Source of the DNA: an uncultured Caldilineaceae bacterium
Lineage (GTDB): Bacteria; Chloroflexota; Anaerolineae; Caldilineales; Caldilineaceae
NCBI GenBank assembly: GCA_958295915.1
Contig: OY282381.1
Span: 1,572,722-1,636,721 of the forward strand
Length of the DNA stretch: 64,000 nucleotides
Direction: 5' to 3'
Positions within the stretch are counted from its first letter, which is position 1. Each line of letters starts with the position of its first letter. The position numbers and the translations under genes were made by a program. This document shows, one piece after another, positions 52,243 to 61,384 of this stretch. The notes under the pieces are model-generated. The model did not search any database. It was not told the DNA's origin and was given only the letters and a program-made list of their open reading frames with translations.

Positions 52243-53508
52243 CTACATATTGTCGATCAATGCCTGGCTGAATTCACTGCACTTGAGAAGTGTCGCGCCG
52301 TCCATCAGCCGTTCGAAGTCGTAGGTGACCCGCTTCTGGCCAATGGTTCTTTCCATCGCCTGAATAATCAGGTCCGCGGACTCATGCCAACCCAGATGCC
52401 GCAACATCATTTCGCCGGAGAGGATCACCGACGAGGGATTGACTTTGTCCTGGCCGGCATATTTGGGAGCAGTGCCGTGGGTGGCCTCGAAGATGGCTCG
52501 CCCGGTTTCGTAGTTTATATTGGCGCCGGGGGCAATGCCGATACCCCCTACCTGCGCGGCCAGGGCATCGCTGATATAATCGCCGTTCAGGTTGAGAGTT
52601 GCCAGCACGTCGTATTCTGTCGGGCGCGTGAGGATCTGTTGTAGCATGGCGTCGGCGATGACATCTTTGATGACGATTTCGCCGCCGTCTGCGGTCGGGA
52701 CCAGGCGCCAGGGGCCAGCGTCCAACAGTTGCGCGCCAAAGGCCTGGTCGGCGGTTTGATAGCCCCAATTGCGGAAGGCCCCCTCGGTAAACTTCATGAT
52801 ATTGCCTTTATGGACGAGCGTTACACTCTTGCGCCCGTTGTCCAGCGCGTATTGGATGGCTGCGCGCACCAGCCGGTCGGTGCCTTGCTGGCTGACCGGC
52901 TTCAGGCCGAAACCGGCGGTGTCTGGAAACCGCACTTTTGCGTAGTGTTCGGCGAAGGCCTGATTGAACAGCTCCTTGAAGCGCTCCACCTCTTTCGTGC
53001 CTTCTTCGAACTCGATGCCGGCATAGATGTCCTCGGTGTTCTCGCGAAAGATCACCATATCCACCAGTTCTGGCCGTTTCACCGGGCTGGGGACGCCGTC
53101 GAAGTAGCGAACCGGGCGCACACAGGCGTATAGATCCAGCCGTTGACGCAATGCGACATTGATGCTACGAATGCCGCCGCCCACCGGAGTCGTCAGAGGG
53201 CCTTTGAGGGCGACCATATATTCGTCGATGGCGTCCAGGGTTTCCTGGGGCAACCATACGATTTCCTGGTAGACGTCATTGGCCTTTTCCCCGGCGTAGA
53301 CTTCCATCCAGACGATCTTCTTCTGGCCGCCATAGGCCTTGGCCACGGCTGCATCCAGCACCGGCTGGCTGGCCGCCCAAATGTCCGGGCCGATGCCATC
53401 CCCTTCTATGAAACAGACAATTGGATTGTCCGGCGCCTGCAAGTTGCCATCCCGATCGATGCAGATCTTTTTGCCTTCCCCGGGAACGGTAATCCGCTCA
53501 TATACCAT
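52243..53508 (-). CDS. icd: Isocitrate dehydrogenase (NADP type)
   Basis: The 421-residue protein matches bacterial Icd. It has [12 protein letters not shown] near residue 32, the substrate loop [42 protein letters not shown] and [13 protein letters not shown]. It converts isocitrate to 2-oxoglutarate with release of carbon dioxide. The [11 protein letters not shown] stretch contains the serine that is phosphorylated in some homologues. Its leader holds two hairpin repeats. Confidence 0.96.
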   Translation of the reverse strand: MVYERITVPGEGKKICIDRDGNLQAPDNPIVCFIEGDGIGPDIWAASQPVLDAAVAKAYGGQKKIVWMEVYAGEKANDVYQEIVWLPQETLDAIDEYMVALKGPLTTPVGGGIRSINVALRQRLDLYACVRPVRYFDGVPSPVKRPELVDMVIFRENTEDIYAGIEFEEGTKEVERFKELFNQAFAEHYAKVRFPDTAGFGLKPVSQQGTDRLVRAAIQYALDNGRKSVTLVHKGNIMKFTEGAFRNWGYQTADQAFGAQLLDAGPWRLVPTADGGEIVIKDVIADAMLQQILTRPTEYDVLATLNLNGDYISDALAAQVGGIGIAPGANINYETGRAIFEATHGTAPKYAGQDKVNPSSVILSGEMMLRHLGWHESADLIIQAMERTIGQKRVTYDFERLMDGATLLKCSEFSQALIDNM

Positions 53509-53547
53509 CAGTGCAAAGCCTCCAATAGGGTGGGAACGTGTTCAGAT

Positions 53548-53603
53548 GCGCCCTTGCTCGAAAGAGCGCAAAGTTCAGATGCGCCCTTGCTCGAAAAGGG
53601 CGC
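53548..53603. repeat. Two GCTCGAA-loop hairpin repeats upstream of icd
   Basis: Copies at 53548-53569 (imperfect, one arm shortened) and 53581-53603 (perfect arms GCGCCCTT/AAGGGCGC). They lie between the SDR gene end and the icd start, where they form the icd leader. Confidence 0.9.
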
Positions 53604-53611
53604 AAAGGTCT

Positions 53612-54463
53612 TCATGCCAAATCTCTCTCTACTCTTGCCTGCCACGCCCCGTCCGCGTGGCTGAAAATCTCTCCGGAGCGCCCCTGGCTCCAAGGCCCGA
53701 CGAGCCAATAGATCAGCCGCGCCGCCGTTGCCGCGCTGCGCAGGCTGCCCTGCTGGTAGGCCTGATGGAAGAGGCTATAGTCCAGGCTCGAATCGTAGGT
53801 GTCGACACTGCGTATATCCGCCTGCATTTCCGTATCCACCATTCCGGGCGTGAGCGCGTTGACCGTTACACCGGTCACGTCGGCTTCCTGCAACTCCATG
53901 GCCAGGGAACGGGTCAGCATATTCAGGCCGGCCTTGGCCGCGCAGTAGGCGCTCCATCCGGGGATGACCCGTTCGGCTGCGCCGCTGGTGATATTGAGGA
54001 TGCGGCCGTAGCGCTGGGCGATCATAAGCGGCAGCACATTGCGGGCCATCTGAAAGGGCCCGACGAGATTGCAGTGAATGTTATAGGCCCATTCATCCGG
54101 GTCGGCCTCAAAAACCTGTTCGATTGGCCAGATGACGCCGGCGTTGTTCACCAGAATATCGACCCGGTCGTACTGGGTCAGAGCCGCTTCTACAACTTCC
54201 TCGATCTGCTCCGGATTGGAGACGTCGCAGGGGACAGCGATGGCCCGCGCGCCGGCGCCGCGGATCGCCCCGGCGACGGCTTCGATCTGCTCTTCGCTGC
54301 GGGCGGTGAGGACGACGGCCGCGCCGGCTGCGGCCAGCAGATGTCCGGTGGCTGCGCCGATGCCCCGGCCTCCACCGGTGATGATCGCCACCTGTCCCTG
54401 AAGTTTTCTGTTTTGGCGCCCTTTTCGAGCAAGGGCGTCTTTGAACGATTTACTCGGCGTCAT
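53612..54463 (-). CDS. Short-chain dehydrogenase/reductase (SDR)
   Basis: From the ATG at 54463 the protein has 283 residues. It has the NAD(P) motif TGGGRGIG, NNAG, catalytic Ser in NITSGAAE and YCAAK (Tyr and Lys), the classical SDR set. The substrate is unknown. A hairpin repeat (54416-54438) is translated within the first 25 residues as DALARKGR, just before the Rossmann fold begins. A much longer frame to 54805 runs through five tandem repeats and is not a real N-terminus. Confidence 0.87.
   Translation of the reverse strand: MTPSKSFKDALARKGRQNRKLQGQVAIITGGGRGIGAATGHLLAAAGAAVVLTARSEEQIEAVAGAIRGAGARAIAVPCDVSNPEQIEEVVEAALTQYDRVDILVNNAGVIWPIEQVFEADPDEWAYNIHCNLVGPFQMARNVLPLMIAQRYGRILNITSGAAERVIPGWSAYCAAKAGLNMLTRSLAMELQEADVTGVTVNALTPGMVDTEMQADIRSVDTYDSSLDYSLFHQAYQQGSLRSAATAARLIYWLVGPWSQGRSGEIFSHADGAWQARVERDLA
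54416..54438. repeat. GCTCGAA-loop hairpin repeat inside the SDR gene start
   Basis: Arms GCGCCCTT and AAGGGCGT (one mismatch) with loop TTCGAGC. It is translated in the SDR frame as DALARKGR. Confidence 0.85.
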
Positions 54464-54531
54464 GCAGATATCGCTCGTGGCGCATGAGATAATGGCGCAG
54501 TGTACCAGAGGGAGGCGAAAACAACAATAGT

Positions 54532-54698
54532 GCGCCCTTTTCGAGCAAGGGCGCATTTGAACTTTGTGCCCTTTTCGAGCAAGGGCGCATTTGAACTTTG
54601 TGCCCTTTTCGAGCAAGGGCGCATTTGAACTTTGCGCCCTTTTCGAGCAAGGGCGCATTTGAACTTTGCGCCCTTTTCGAGCAAGGGCGCACTTGAAC
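54532..54698. repeat. Five tandem GCTCGAA-loop hairpin repeats (34-bp period)
   Basis: Units start at 54532, 54566, 54600, 54634 and 54668. Each is a 23-bp hairpin plus an 11-bp linker (ATTTGAACTTT). Units 2 and 3 carry GTGCCC in place of GCGCCC. They fill the region between the SDR gene and the divergent membrane-protein gene. Confidence 0.95.
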
Positions 54699-54828
54699 AG
54701 CGTCAGAGGGTGGACTAAGTACGCTGTACAGCAGTCTATGTTAGAATACAGCGTGTGGCCTTCGTGGATGGCCACCAAATCGGCGGCGCGCAAGAAGACG
54801 CACAACCAATAAAGGGAACTTTTCCCAT

Positions 54829-55233
54829 ATGTACTACTTTTTCACACAAGCTCATGACGGCTGGCGTTATCTGGTGATACTGGCGCTGGTTGTGGCGGTG
54901 GCGGTATATCTGGTCAACTGGCTACGCGGACGGACATGGAGTCAACTGGAGCGGCGCATCGGGCTCTACACTGTCATTGTTGTGGATATCCAATTGCTGT
55001 TTGGGCTGATTCTGTGGGGCATGGCTGCGAGTATGGGCATTGTGGGGGCCAACGCGGCACGCACGCTTGAACACCCCTTCACAATGCTCATTGCCATCGC
55101 CCTGTTGCACATCGGCTGGATATGGACGAAGAAAGCGGATGAGGCTGTTCGCCTGCGCAACGGCTCCCTGACCTTCATCATCGTGGTTCTGCTGGTACTC
55201 GCCGGCCTGACGCGCGTTGGGGGAATCCTGTAG
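54829..55233 (+). CDS. Small four-helix membrane protein (hypothetical)
   Basis: The 134-residue protein has four membrane segments: about 13-30, 45-68, 80-97 and 113-130. Conserved-looking histidines lie in TQAHDGW near the start, LEHPFTM and LLHIGW, which recall cytochrome b561-like or CopD-like proteins that bind haem. I cannot assign a family. AAAGGGAAC precedes the ATG. It is divergent from the SDR gene and separated from fabF by repeats. Confidence 0.7.
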   Translation: MYYFFTQAHDGWRYLVILALVVAVAVYLVNWLRGRTWSQLERRIGLYTVIVVDIQLLFGLILWGMAASMGIVGANAARTLEHPFTMLIAIALLHIGWIWTKKADEAVRLRNGSLTFIIVVLLVLAGLTRVGGIL

Positions 55234-55255
55234 AGAGACGGCTGATTGTCAAAGC

Positions 55256-55278
55256 GCGTTCTTTTCGAGCAAGGGCGC
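55256..55278. repeat. GCTCGAA-loop hairpin repeat (decayed left arm)
   Basis: GCGTTCTT pairs poorly with AAGGGCGC around loop TTCGAGC. It lies just after the small membrane-protein gene and before an 11-bp tandem repeat. Confidence 0.75.
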
Positions 55279-55291
55279 GCTTTGAACAACG

Positions 55292-55346
55292 TCTTTCAAT
55301 GATCTTTCAATGATCTTTCAATGATCCTGCAATGATCTTTCAATGA
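55292..55346. repeat. 11-bp tandem repeat, five units
   Basis: TCTTTCAATGA is repeated five times; unit 4 reads TCCTGCAATGA. It lies close to the 3' end of fabF. Confidence 0.9.
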
Positions 55347-55367
55347 TCTTGCTCTGGCCGCTCTGTT

Positions 55368-56597
55368 TCAGCCATCATACTCTCCGAATACAGCCACGAC
55401 GTTCTGTCCACCGAATCCGAAGGCATTGACGATTGCATGGCGCACTGGATACGAGAGGGGTTGATTGCCGACGACATCAACGCCCAGTTCCGGGTCTTCG
55501 GTATAGTTGATCGTCGGAGGAATGATATCCTCACGGATGGACATCACTGCCGCCAGGGCGGATTCGGCGCCGGCGGCTCCCAGAGCATGGCCCACCATAC
55601 TTTTGATGCTGGTGGTCTTTGGCGTCGGCTGGCCGAAGACTTGGCGGATCGCCAGGGCTTCGACCTCATCGTTCAACTCCGTGCCGGTGCCATGGGCCAG
55701 AATCACATCTACATCTTCGGGGGCGCGCCCGGAAAAGTGAAGGGCTTTACGAATTGCCCGGCTGGCTCCCTCTGCACTGGGATCCGGCGCGGTGACATGG
55801 TAGGCGTCGCCGGTCAAGGCGCCGCCGAGAACTTCAACGTATATCTTGGCCCCGCGAGCTTTGGCATGCTCCTCGGTTTCCAGAATCATTGCCACCGATC
55901 CTTCGCCGCTGACAAATCCGTTGCGATCGATGGAGAAGGGCCGACAGGCCCGTTTCGGCGTGTCTGTATCTTTCGAAAGCGGTCCCATATTGCCGAAAGC
56001 CGCAAATGTCAACATTGAAATCGTCGATTCGGCGCCACCGGCGATCATGATATCGGCCTCGCCCCGCTGCAAAAAGTGAAAGGCTTCCAAAATAGAGTAA
56101 TGGCCGCTGGCGCAGGCCGCAACGCTGGTCATGATCGGGCCACGCGCGCCCACTTCCATCGAAACGACACAGCTGGCGGCATTGGCCATAGCGCGGGGCA
56201 CCACAAACGGCCCCACTGTTTTCCAGGATTTTTCGACCAATGTTTCGGTGGCGTACTCGATTTCGATGAGCCCGCCGCCGCCGGTTGCCATCATCACGCC
56301 AACCTCATCCCGATTTTCAGCGTTGATCTCTACACCGGCGTCGGTCAGCGCCTGTTTTGTGGCGGCGATGGCAAACTGGGTTACACGGGCCGTGCGTCGC
56401 ACGATCTTGCGGTCCATATACTGACGCGGGTCGAAGTCCTTTACCTCACAGGCGATGTTGTAGGGCATGTCTCCGGCATCAAATAGCGTCAATGGGCCGG
56501 CCCCGGGTGTGCCGAGCAGCAGGTTGTTCCAGAATGTGCAGGGATCATTGCCAATGGGTGTGATCGCGCCCATGCCTGTGATCACAATCCGTTTCAT
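55368..56597 (-). CDS. fabF: 3-oxoacyl-[acyl-carrier-protein] synthase II
   Basis: From the ATG at 56597 the protein has 409 residues and starts MKRIVITGMGAITPIG, the usual FabF N-terminus. The active-site cysteine is in VAACASG, and the histidines are in AHGTGTELND and KSMVGHALGAAG. It condenses malonyl-ACP with acyl-ACP in fatty acid elongation. A longer frame to 56681 runs through repeats and is rejected. No acpP or other fab gene is adjacent. Confidence 0.94.
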   Translation of the reverse strand: MKRIVITGMGAITPIGNDPCTFWNNLLLGTPGAGPLTLFDAGDMPYNIACEVKDFDPRQYMDRKIVRRTARVTQFAIAATKQALTDAGVEINAENRDEVGVMMATGGGGLIEIEYATETLVEKSWKTVGPFVVPRAMANAASCVVSMEVGARGPIMTSVAACASGHYSILEAFHFLQRGEADIMIAGGAESTISMLTFAAFGNMGPLSKDTDTPKRACRPFSIDRNGFVSGEGSVAMILETEEHAKARGAKIYVEVLGGALTGDAYHVTAPDPSAEGASRAIRKALHFSGRAPEDVDVILAHGTGTELNDEVEALAIRQVFGQPTPKTTSIKSMVGHALGAAGAESALAAVMSIREDIIPPTINYTEDPELGVDVVGNQPLSYPVRHAIVNAFGFGGQNVVAVFGEYDG

Positions 56598-56616
56598 ACA
56601 ATCCTTCTTTCTCTGC

Positions 56617-56639
56617 GCGCCCTTTTCGAGCAAGGGCGC
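56617..56639. repeat. GCTCGAA-loop hairpin repeat upstream of fabF
   Basis: Perfect arms GCGCCCTT and AAGGGCGC with loop TTCGAGC, 20 bp before the fabF start codon, so it would lie in the leader of the mRNA. Confidence 0.9.
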
Positions 56640-56645
56640 ATTTGA

Positions 56646-56690
56646 ACACAATCGCGCATTACACAATCGCGCATTACACAATCGCGCAAA
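56646..56690. repeat. 15-bp tandem repeat, three units
   Basis: ACACAATCGCGCATT is repeated three times (the last ends in AAA), directly beside the hairpin repeat at 56617. Confidence 0.9.
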
Positions 56691-56825
56691 GTGGGGGTCG
56701 GTTCAGCCGTTGGCGCGTACGCCTGTTTTCAGTGCCAGAGAGACATAGCTCTAAAGATTATAGAAGATAGCATTTAGGGCGTCAAAATCATAGGGATTCC
56801 CTGAATCGTTCACAGATCGTTCGCC

Positions 56826-57767
56826 TTACACCTTGCCCAGGAGCGCGGCCAGCAGGGCCATGCGGATGTACATACCGTTACGCATCTGACGAAAGTAAGC
56901 GGCCCGGGGGTCGTCATCCATGGCGTAGCTAATCTCGCCCACGCGCGGCAGAGGATGCATGACAATCATACGCTCCTTGGCCTGTTCCATCAGTTCCTGG
57001 TCTATCACAAAAAAATCTTTGACCCGGTCATATTCGGCCGGATCGGTGAAGCGCTCCCTTTGCACCCGCGTCATGTAAAGCACATCCGCCTCGCCGATGA
57101 CAGTGTGTAAATCCTCCACCTGACGATAGGAATGGCCGCACGCCTCCACAGCCTCCAGAATATCGGCAGGTAGGCGCAGAAGCTCCGGACTGACGAATAC
57201 AAACGAGACACTGTACTTCAGCAACAGTTTGGTCAGGCTGTGCACGGTGCGGCCAAAGCGTAGATCCCCCACCATCACAACCGTCAGGCCGTTCATCTGC
57301 TTCAGCTCTTCCTGCACGGTGAACAGATCCAGCAGGGCCTGGGTCGGGTGCTCGCCCACGCCGTCGCCGGCGTTGATGACCGGCTTCTCGGCGTATTGGG
57401 CCGCGGTGGCCGCGGCGCCCACCTCCGGGTGGCGGATGACGATCACATCGGCGTAGCATTCGAGAGTGCGGATGGTATCCGGCAGGCTCTCGCCTTTGCT
57501 GACAGAGCTATACTGCACATTGTTGATGGAAATGACCTGCCCGCCCAAGCGCTGCATAGCCGCTGTGAAGCTGGAACTGGTGCGGGTTGACGGTTCGTAA
57601 AAGAGATTGGCCAGAATCTTGCCCTGCAACAGCTCCGCGCTGCCGAAGCGTTCAACCAGAACGCGCATATCGTGGGCAACGCCAAAGATGGCGTTCAGGG
57701 AGGCCCGGTCAAACTGACTGACACTGAGAATATCCTGTCCTGCAAAGCTCTCTATATTGTTCATCAT
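56826..57767 (-). CDS. pyrB: Aspartate carbamoyltransferase catalytic subunit
   Basis: The 313-residue protein has the carbamoyl phosphate motif STRTSSSF (about 60-67), the substrate motif [16 protein letters not shown] and HPLPRVGE near the end. It makes carbamoyl aspartate in pyrimidine synthesis. Its start overlaps the pyrC stop-side junction by 4 nt on the minus strand, with pyrC upstream. No pyrI regulatory gene follows. Confidence 0.95.
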   Translation of the reverse strand: MMNNIESFAGQDILSVSQFDRASLNAIFGVAHDMRVLVERFGSAELLQGKILANLFYEPSTRTSSSFTAAMQRLGGQVISINNVQYSSVSKGESLPDTIRTLECYADVIVIRHPEVGAAATAAQYAEKPVINAGDGVGEHPTQALLDLFTVQEELKQMNGLTVVMVGDLRFGRTVHSLTKLLLKYSVSFVFVSPELLRLPADILEAVEACGHSYRQVEDLHTVIGEADVLYMTRVQRERFTDPAEYDRVKDFFVIDQELMEQAKERMIVMHPLPRVGEISYAMDDDPRAAYFRQMRNGMYIRMALLAALLGKV

Positions 57768-58948
57768 GTTTTAGCGGACTGGTCACTGCGGTTATCCTGG
57801 AACAGAACCCTCCCGCTGCCCGGCGCGGCCAGCACCCGTTCGCCATCGAAAACAGGCGCGCCCCGCAGGACAACCTTTGTCACCCGGCCCACTACGCGCT
57901 GCCCGGCGAAGGGCGTCCAGCCGCAGCGTGTGCGCATCTGCCTGTCGTTCAGTTCATAGGCTGTGTTCGTTTCCACCTCCACCCAAGTCTGCGGCTGCTC
58001 CGGCAAGCCGTAAATGCGGCGGGGATTTTCTACACAGCGCAGAAGCACATCCTGCAAGGCCAAGCGGCCGGCATCCACAGCCGTCAGCAGCAGCGGCAGC
58101 ATCGTCTCCACGCCGGGCACGCCGGGTTGTGGCCCGGCTCCGGATTCACCGTCGTCGCGCGGATGCGCCGCATCGCCGGCTATGCCCTTCTCCGACATGG
58201 TATGGGGCGCGTGATCTGTGGCGAAAATATCGATGACCTCGAGATTCTCCCACAAAGCCGCCACGTCGTCCAGAGTCGCTAATTTGGGTCGCATATCGAA
58301 ACGAGGCCCGCCGCGCTTGAAATCCTCCTCGCTCAGGAACAGATGATGGGGCGCTGCCTCGCAGGTGACCGGAATGCCCTTCTCCTTCGCTGTGCGGATC
58401 AGCTCGATCTCACTGCGGCGGCTGACGTGAACGATATGCAGGGGGAGATCGTACAAGTGGCTGAGAGTCAGACATACGGGCAGCATCAACTCTTCGGCAT
58501 GGACGGCGATAGGGCCGAGACAGGAGGCAGGCGCGTGGGCCGAGATTCTCCAGCCGCCCAGTTCGTCTGCCCGCGCCGCCCATGTCCGAAACAAGCGATG
58601 GAGCAGGCCCAATTCTTCGATGCGCAGGCCGCCGAAGGTTTCGTTTACGTAGATTTTCAGGCCGCAAGCCCGCGCCGCGACCGGCAAGTAGGCATCGGCG
58701 TCGGCCACTGTGGCGCCGACAAATAGCGCCACATCACAGACCGCCTTTGCTCTGGTCAGGCGCGCCTTTTCCTGCAAGCGCGTCGGGGTAGAGGTGGGCG
58801 GAACGGTGTTGGGCATATCCAGCACGGTCGTTACACCGCCGGCAAGGGCAGCGCACGTGCCGGAATGGAGATCTTCTTTGTGGGTATAGCCCGGTTCCCG
58901 CAGGTGGACGTGCGCATCGACGAGGCCGGGCAGGCGCAGGGTCGTCAT
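57764..58948 (-). CDS. pyrC: Dihydroorotase
   Basis: The 394-residue protein has the metal motif [10 protein letters not shown] (about 11-20) and downstream histidines in ISAHAPA and [11 protein letters not shown], with the Asp of the site in ATDHAPH. It closes carbamoyl aspartate to dihydroorotate, the step after PyrB. The pyrC and pyrB genes overlap by 4 nt, so they are translated together. The upstream gap to hemC is about 250 bp and holds a divergent promoter. Confidence 0.93.
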   Translation of the reverse strand: MTTLRLPGLVDAHVHLREPGYTHKEDLHSGTCAALAGGVTTVLDMPNTVPPTSTPTRLQEKARLTRAKAVCDVALFVGATVADADAYLPVAARACGLKIYVNETFGGLRIEELGLLHRLFRTWAARADELGGWRISAHAPASCLGPIAVHAEELMLPVCLTLSHLYDLPLHIVHVSRRSEIELIRTAKEKGIPVTCEAAPHHLFLSEEDFKRGGPRFDMRPKLATLDDVAALWENLEVIDIFATDHAPHTMSEKGIAGDAAHPRDDGESGAGPQPGVPGVETMLPLLLTAVDAGRLALQDVLLRCVENPRRIYGLPEQPQTWVEVETNTAYELNDRQMRTRCGWTPFAGQRVVGRVTKVVLRGAPVFDGERVLAAPGSGRVLFQDNRSDQSAKT

Positions 58949-59050
58949 GGTTTACCAGCCATATACAGAATCAACCGCTCAATTCTACTTGAATCTTGCC
59001 AATGCGACAAGCGGCGCCAGACGTGGGGGCGCCCATGGGCGGCGCCCTAC

Positions 59051-59079
59051 TTGACCAGCGGATACGCTGCTGCTATCCT
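59051..59079 (+). promoter_or_regulatory. Promoter of the hem operon
   Basis: TTGACC and TATCCT are spaced exactly 17 bp, about 125 bp before the hemC start codon. Confidence 0.5.
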
Positions 59080-59202
59080 TATGCTATCCTTACAGAAACA
59101 GCCCGTAAAGTCCAATCCTTTCGCTTTGGGAATAAGGGCGTTCCGGGCCGTCATCCGCTGCGGCGCAGCGGAGCGAACCGCAACCAATGTAGGCGTTCAA
59201 GA

Positions 59203-60333
59203 ATGCCCGCTCCACGTCACATCCGTCTGGGCAGCCGCGGATCGGCCCTGGCTCTCTGGCAAACCGAGCATGTGGCCGCGCAACTCCACGCACTCTATCC
59301 TGATCTGACCATCGAAACGGTTGTAATCCACACCAAGGGGGACCGAGTTGTGGACAGGCCTCTGCCGAGTATCGGCGGCAAAGGCTTGTTTACGCTGGAG
59401 TTGGAGAACGCGCTGCGGGAAGGCGGAATCGACGGCGTCGTTCACAGCCTGAAGGATCTGCCCATTGCTGGTCCGGCGGGGCTGACCCTCGGCGCAATTC
59501 CAGCCAGGGGTGATGTGGCGGATGCGCTCATCATGCGGGCCGGCGGAGAGCCGCCCACAGCGATGGCGGAAGCGGAAGATTCTGCTGAGGAAAGGTTGCA
59601 TGCGCCTCTGCTCGAAAGAGGCGAGAGTACTCCGCGGCTTCGGCCCAACCATCTGGCTTTGCGGGAAGGCGCAACGGTCGGCACCAGCAGCCGGCGACGG
59701 GCCGCCCAACTCCTGGCCCAGCGCCCGGATTTGCAGATTTTGGACATGCGCGGCAATGTGGAGACGCGAATCCGCAAAACCCTTGACCCGGGCGGGCCGT
59801 ATGACGCCGCGATTCTGGCGGCCGCCGGCCTGAAACGCCTGGGGCTGGACGCGTTCATCTCTGCCACATTGCCGCTGGAGCAGATGCTGCCGGCGCCGGG
59901 TCAAGGCGCGCTGGCGGTACAGTGTCGGCAGGAGGCTGAATGGCTGGCTCTCTTCGGCGGCATCGATGACAGGGACACCCGTGCGGCCGTAACAGCCGAG
60001 CGCTCCTTTCTGGCCGGTCTCGGCGGTGGCTGTCACGCCCCTATCGCCGCTCTGGCGGAGTGTGAGGAGGATGCCCTGCATTGCAGCGGCGTCAAAGAGG
60101 TTGCATGCGCCTCTGCTCGCAGGGGGGGCGGGAGGAGTCTGCGGCTGTGGGGCCGCGTCAGCGCTCTTGACGGCAGCCGCCGGATCGATGCGCGCCTGAG
60201 CGGGCCATACAGCGAAGCGGAGCGGCTGGGCCGCGACCTGGCGCAGTTGGCGCTGCGCCAAGGAGCGCAGGAGATCCTCGACCGCATTGCCCACAGCGAA
60301 GAGTCTCCTGAAGCCAAGCGGCAATCATACTGA
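59203..60333 (+). CDS. hemC: Hydroxymethylbilane synthase (porphobilinogen deaminase)
   Basis: The 376-residue protein starts RLGSRGSALALWQT after a short leader and keeps the cofactor-binding cysteine in GGGCHAPIAALAE. It joins four porphobilinogens into hydroxymethylbilane. It is about 60 residues longer than usual. Two hairpin repeats are read through: 59602-59624 is translated as APLLERGE inside an insertion of about 30 residues (about 120-150), and 60107-60130 lies inside a second one (about 293-315), read in another frame. Both fall in loops, so the enzyme may still fold. Confidence 0.94.
   Translation: MPAPRHIRLGSRGSALALWQTEHVAAQLHALYPDLTIETVVIHTKGDRVVDRPLPSIGGKGLFTLELENALREGGIDGVVHSLKDLPIAGPAGLTLGAIPARGDVADALIMRAGGEPPTAMAEAEDSAEERLHAPLLERGESTPRLRPNHLALREGATVGTSSRRRAAQLLAQRPDLQILDMRGNVETRIRKTLDPGGPYDAAILAAAGLKRLGLDAFISATLPLEQMLPAPGQGALAVQCRQEAEWLALFGGIDDRDTRAAVTAERSFLAGLGGGCHAPIAALAECEEDALHCSGVKEVACASARRGGGRSLRLWGRVSALDGSRRIDARLSGPYSEAERLGRDLAQLALRQGAQEILDRIAHSEESPEAKRQSY
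59602..59624. repeat. GCTCGAA-loop hairpin repeat inside hemC (first)
   Basis: Arms GCGCCTCT and AGAGGCGA with loop GCTCGAA, read in frame as APLLERGE. Preceded by AGGTTGCAT, as is the second copy. Confidence 0.9.
60107..60130. repeat. GCTCGAA-type hairpin repeat inside hemC (second, decayed)
   Basis: GCGCCTCTGCTCGC is followed by a G run in place of the perfect right arm. It is read in a different frame from the first copy (ACASARRGGG). The same AGGTTGCAT precedes it. Confidence 0.8.
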
Positions 60334-60378
60334 ACAGAAGCCTGATTGTGGCGGCAAGAATCCTTCGGGAGGAGAGGA

Positions 60379-61197
60379 ATGAGCATCCAATCGCTGGCAG
60401 GTCTTCGCATCGCCAATACCCGCGCCTTGCGCCAGGCGTCATCCCTGACCCGACTGTTGGAGGCAGAAGGCGCGGAGGTACTGCACTATCCGACGATCGC
60501 AATCGAGCCTTGCGCAGATTCGCCGGAGTTTGACGCGGCATTGATGGAGCTGGCTGCGGGTCGGTTCGATTGGCTGGTGATGACCAGCGTCAATACCGTC
60601 TACATACTGGCCGATCGTCTGAATGAACTGGGGATCTATCGGGTACAGGTAGACCAATCCAACACCAAAGTGGCAGCCGTCGGCTCGGCCACCGCGGCCG
60701 CGGTCAGAGAAGAACTGGCTCTCTCTGTCGATCTGTTGCCGCATGAGTATGTGGCCGAATCCCTGGCCGCGAGCCTGGAAGTGGGCAAAGGGAGCCGGGT
60801 GTTCCTGCCGCAGTCGACGATTGCCCGCCCGACGCTGGTGAAGGCCCTGCGTAGAGCCGGCGCAGAGGTTACAGCCGTTGCCGCCTATCAGACGGTTGTC
60901 GGTCACGGGGGAGATGACCTGCCCCAGCATTTCTGGCGAGGGGATGTGGATGTCGTTGTTTTTACCAGCGCTTCGGCCGTTCACAACTTTGTCACTCGGC
61001 TCAAAGCCGAGAGCGGCGATGCCGGCATGCTCTGCGATGTGGCCGTGGCCTGCATCGGCCCCATGACAGCGGAAGCGGCGCGGCGTCATGAACTGTCGGT
61101 GCAAGTTGTAGCCGAGAATCGCACTGTCGAAGGGCTGGTGAGCAGCCTGAAAGCGTATTTTGCCGGTTACCGGGGCCTGCCATTCGGACGACGATAG
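60379..61197 (+). CDS. hemD: Uroporphyrinogen-III synthase
   Basis: From the ATG at 60379 (after GGGAGGAGAGG) the protein has 272 residues. It has the two-lobed HemD pattern: [12 protein letters not shown] at the start, [30 protein letters not shown] and [14 protein letters not shown]. It closes and isomerises hydroxymethylbilane to uroporphyrinogen III. It follows hemC by 45 nt. A start at 60346 is possible but less well placed. Confidence 0.9.
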   Translation: MSIQSLAGLRIANTRALRQASSLTRLLEAEGAEVLHYPTIAIEPCADSPEFDAALMELAAGRFDWLVMTSVNTVYILADRLNELGIYRVQVDQSNTKVAAVGSATAAAVREELALSVDLLPHEYVAESLAASLEVGKGSRVFLPQSTIARPTLVKALRRAGAEVTAVAAYQTVVGHGGDDLPQHFWRGDVDVVVFTSASAVHNFVTRLKAESGDAGMLCDVAVACIGPMTAEAARRHELSVQVVAENRTVEGLVSSLKAYFAGYRGLPFGRR

Positions 61198-61384
61198 CTG
61201 GCCCGGCGTGGGATATTCCTGCGCGCTTTGGGAGATACCCCCGCGCTGCAAGCGTGCGTTGTTGAGCCGGTGTAACTTTGTTCAACAAAAATCTATCGGA
61301 AACGTGTACCAAGGCGCGACACGCGCGCGGATTCGTGATATGCGCCTACCTAATTTGTATTATGTGAAGACGGCGAGGCCATCA

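Noticed and set aside
54532..54698. CRISPR array
   Set aside because: The linkers are 11 bp and identical, so there are no unique spacers; the units are tandem copies of a hairpin found singly elsewhere. No cas genes are present.
54464..54805. N-terminal extension of the SDR protein
   Set aside because: It is translation through five tandem repeats and alternates KCALARKGR-like copies; the Rossmann fold starts after 54463.
58996..59202. 69-codon N-terminal extension of HemC
   Set aside because: It covers the promoter and leader; the HemC fold starts at RLGSRGSALALW shortly after the ATG at 59203.
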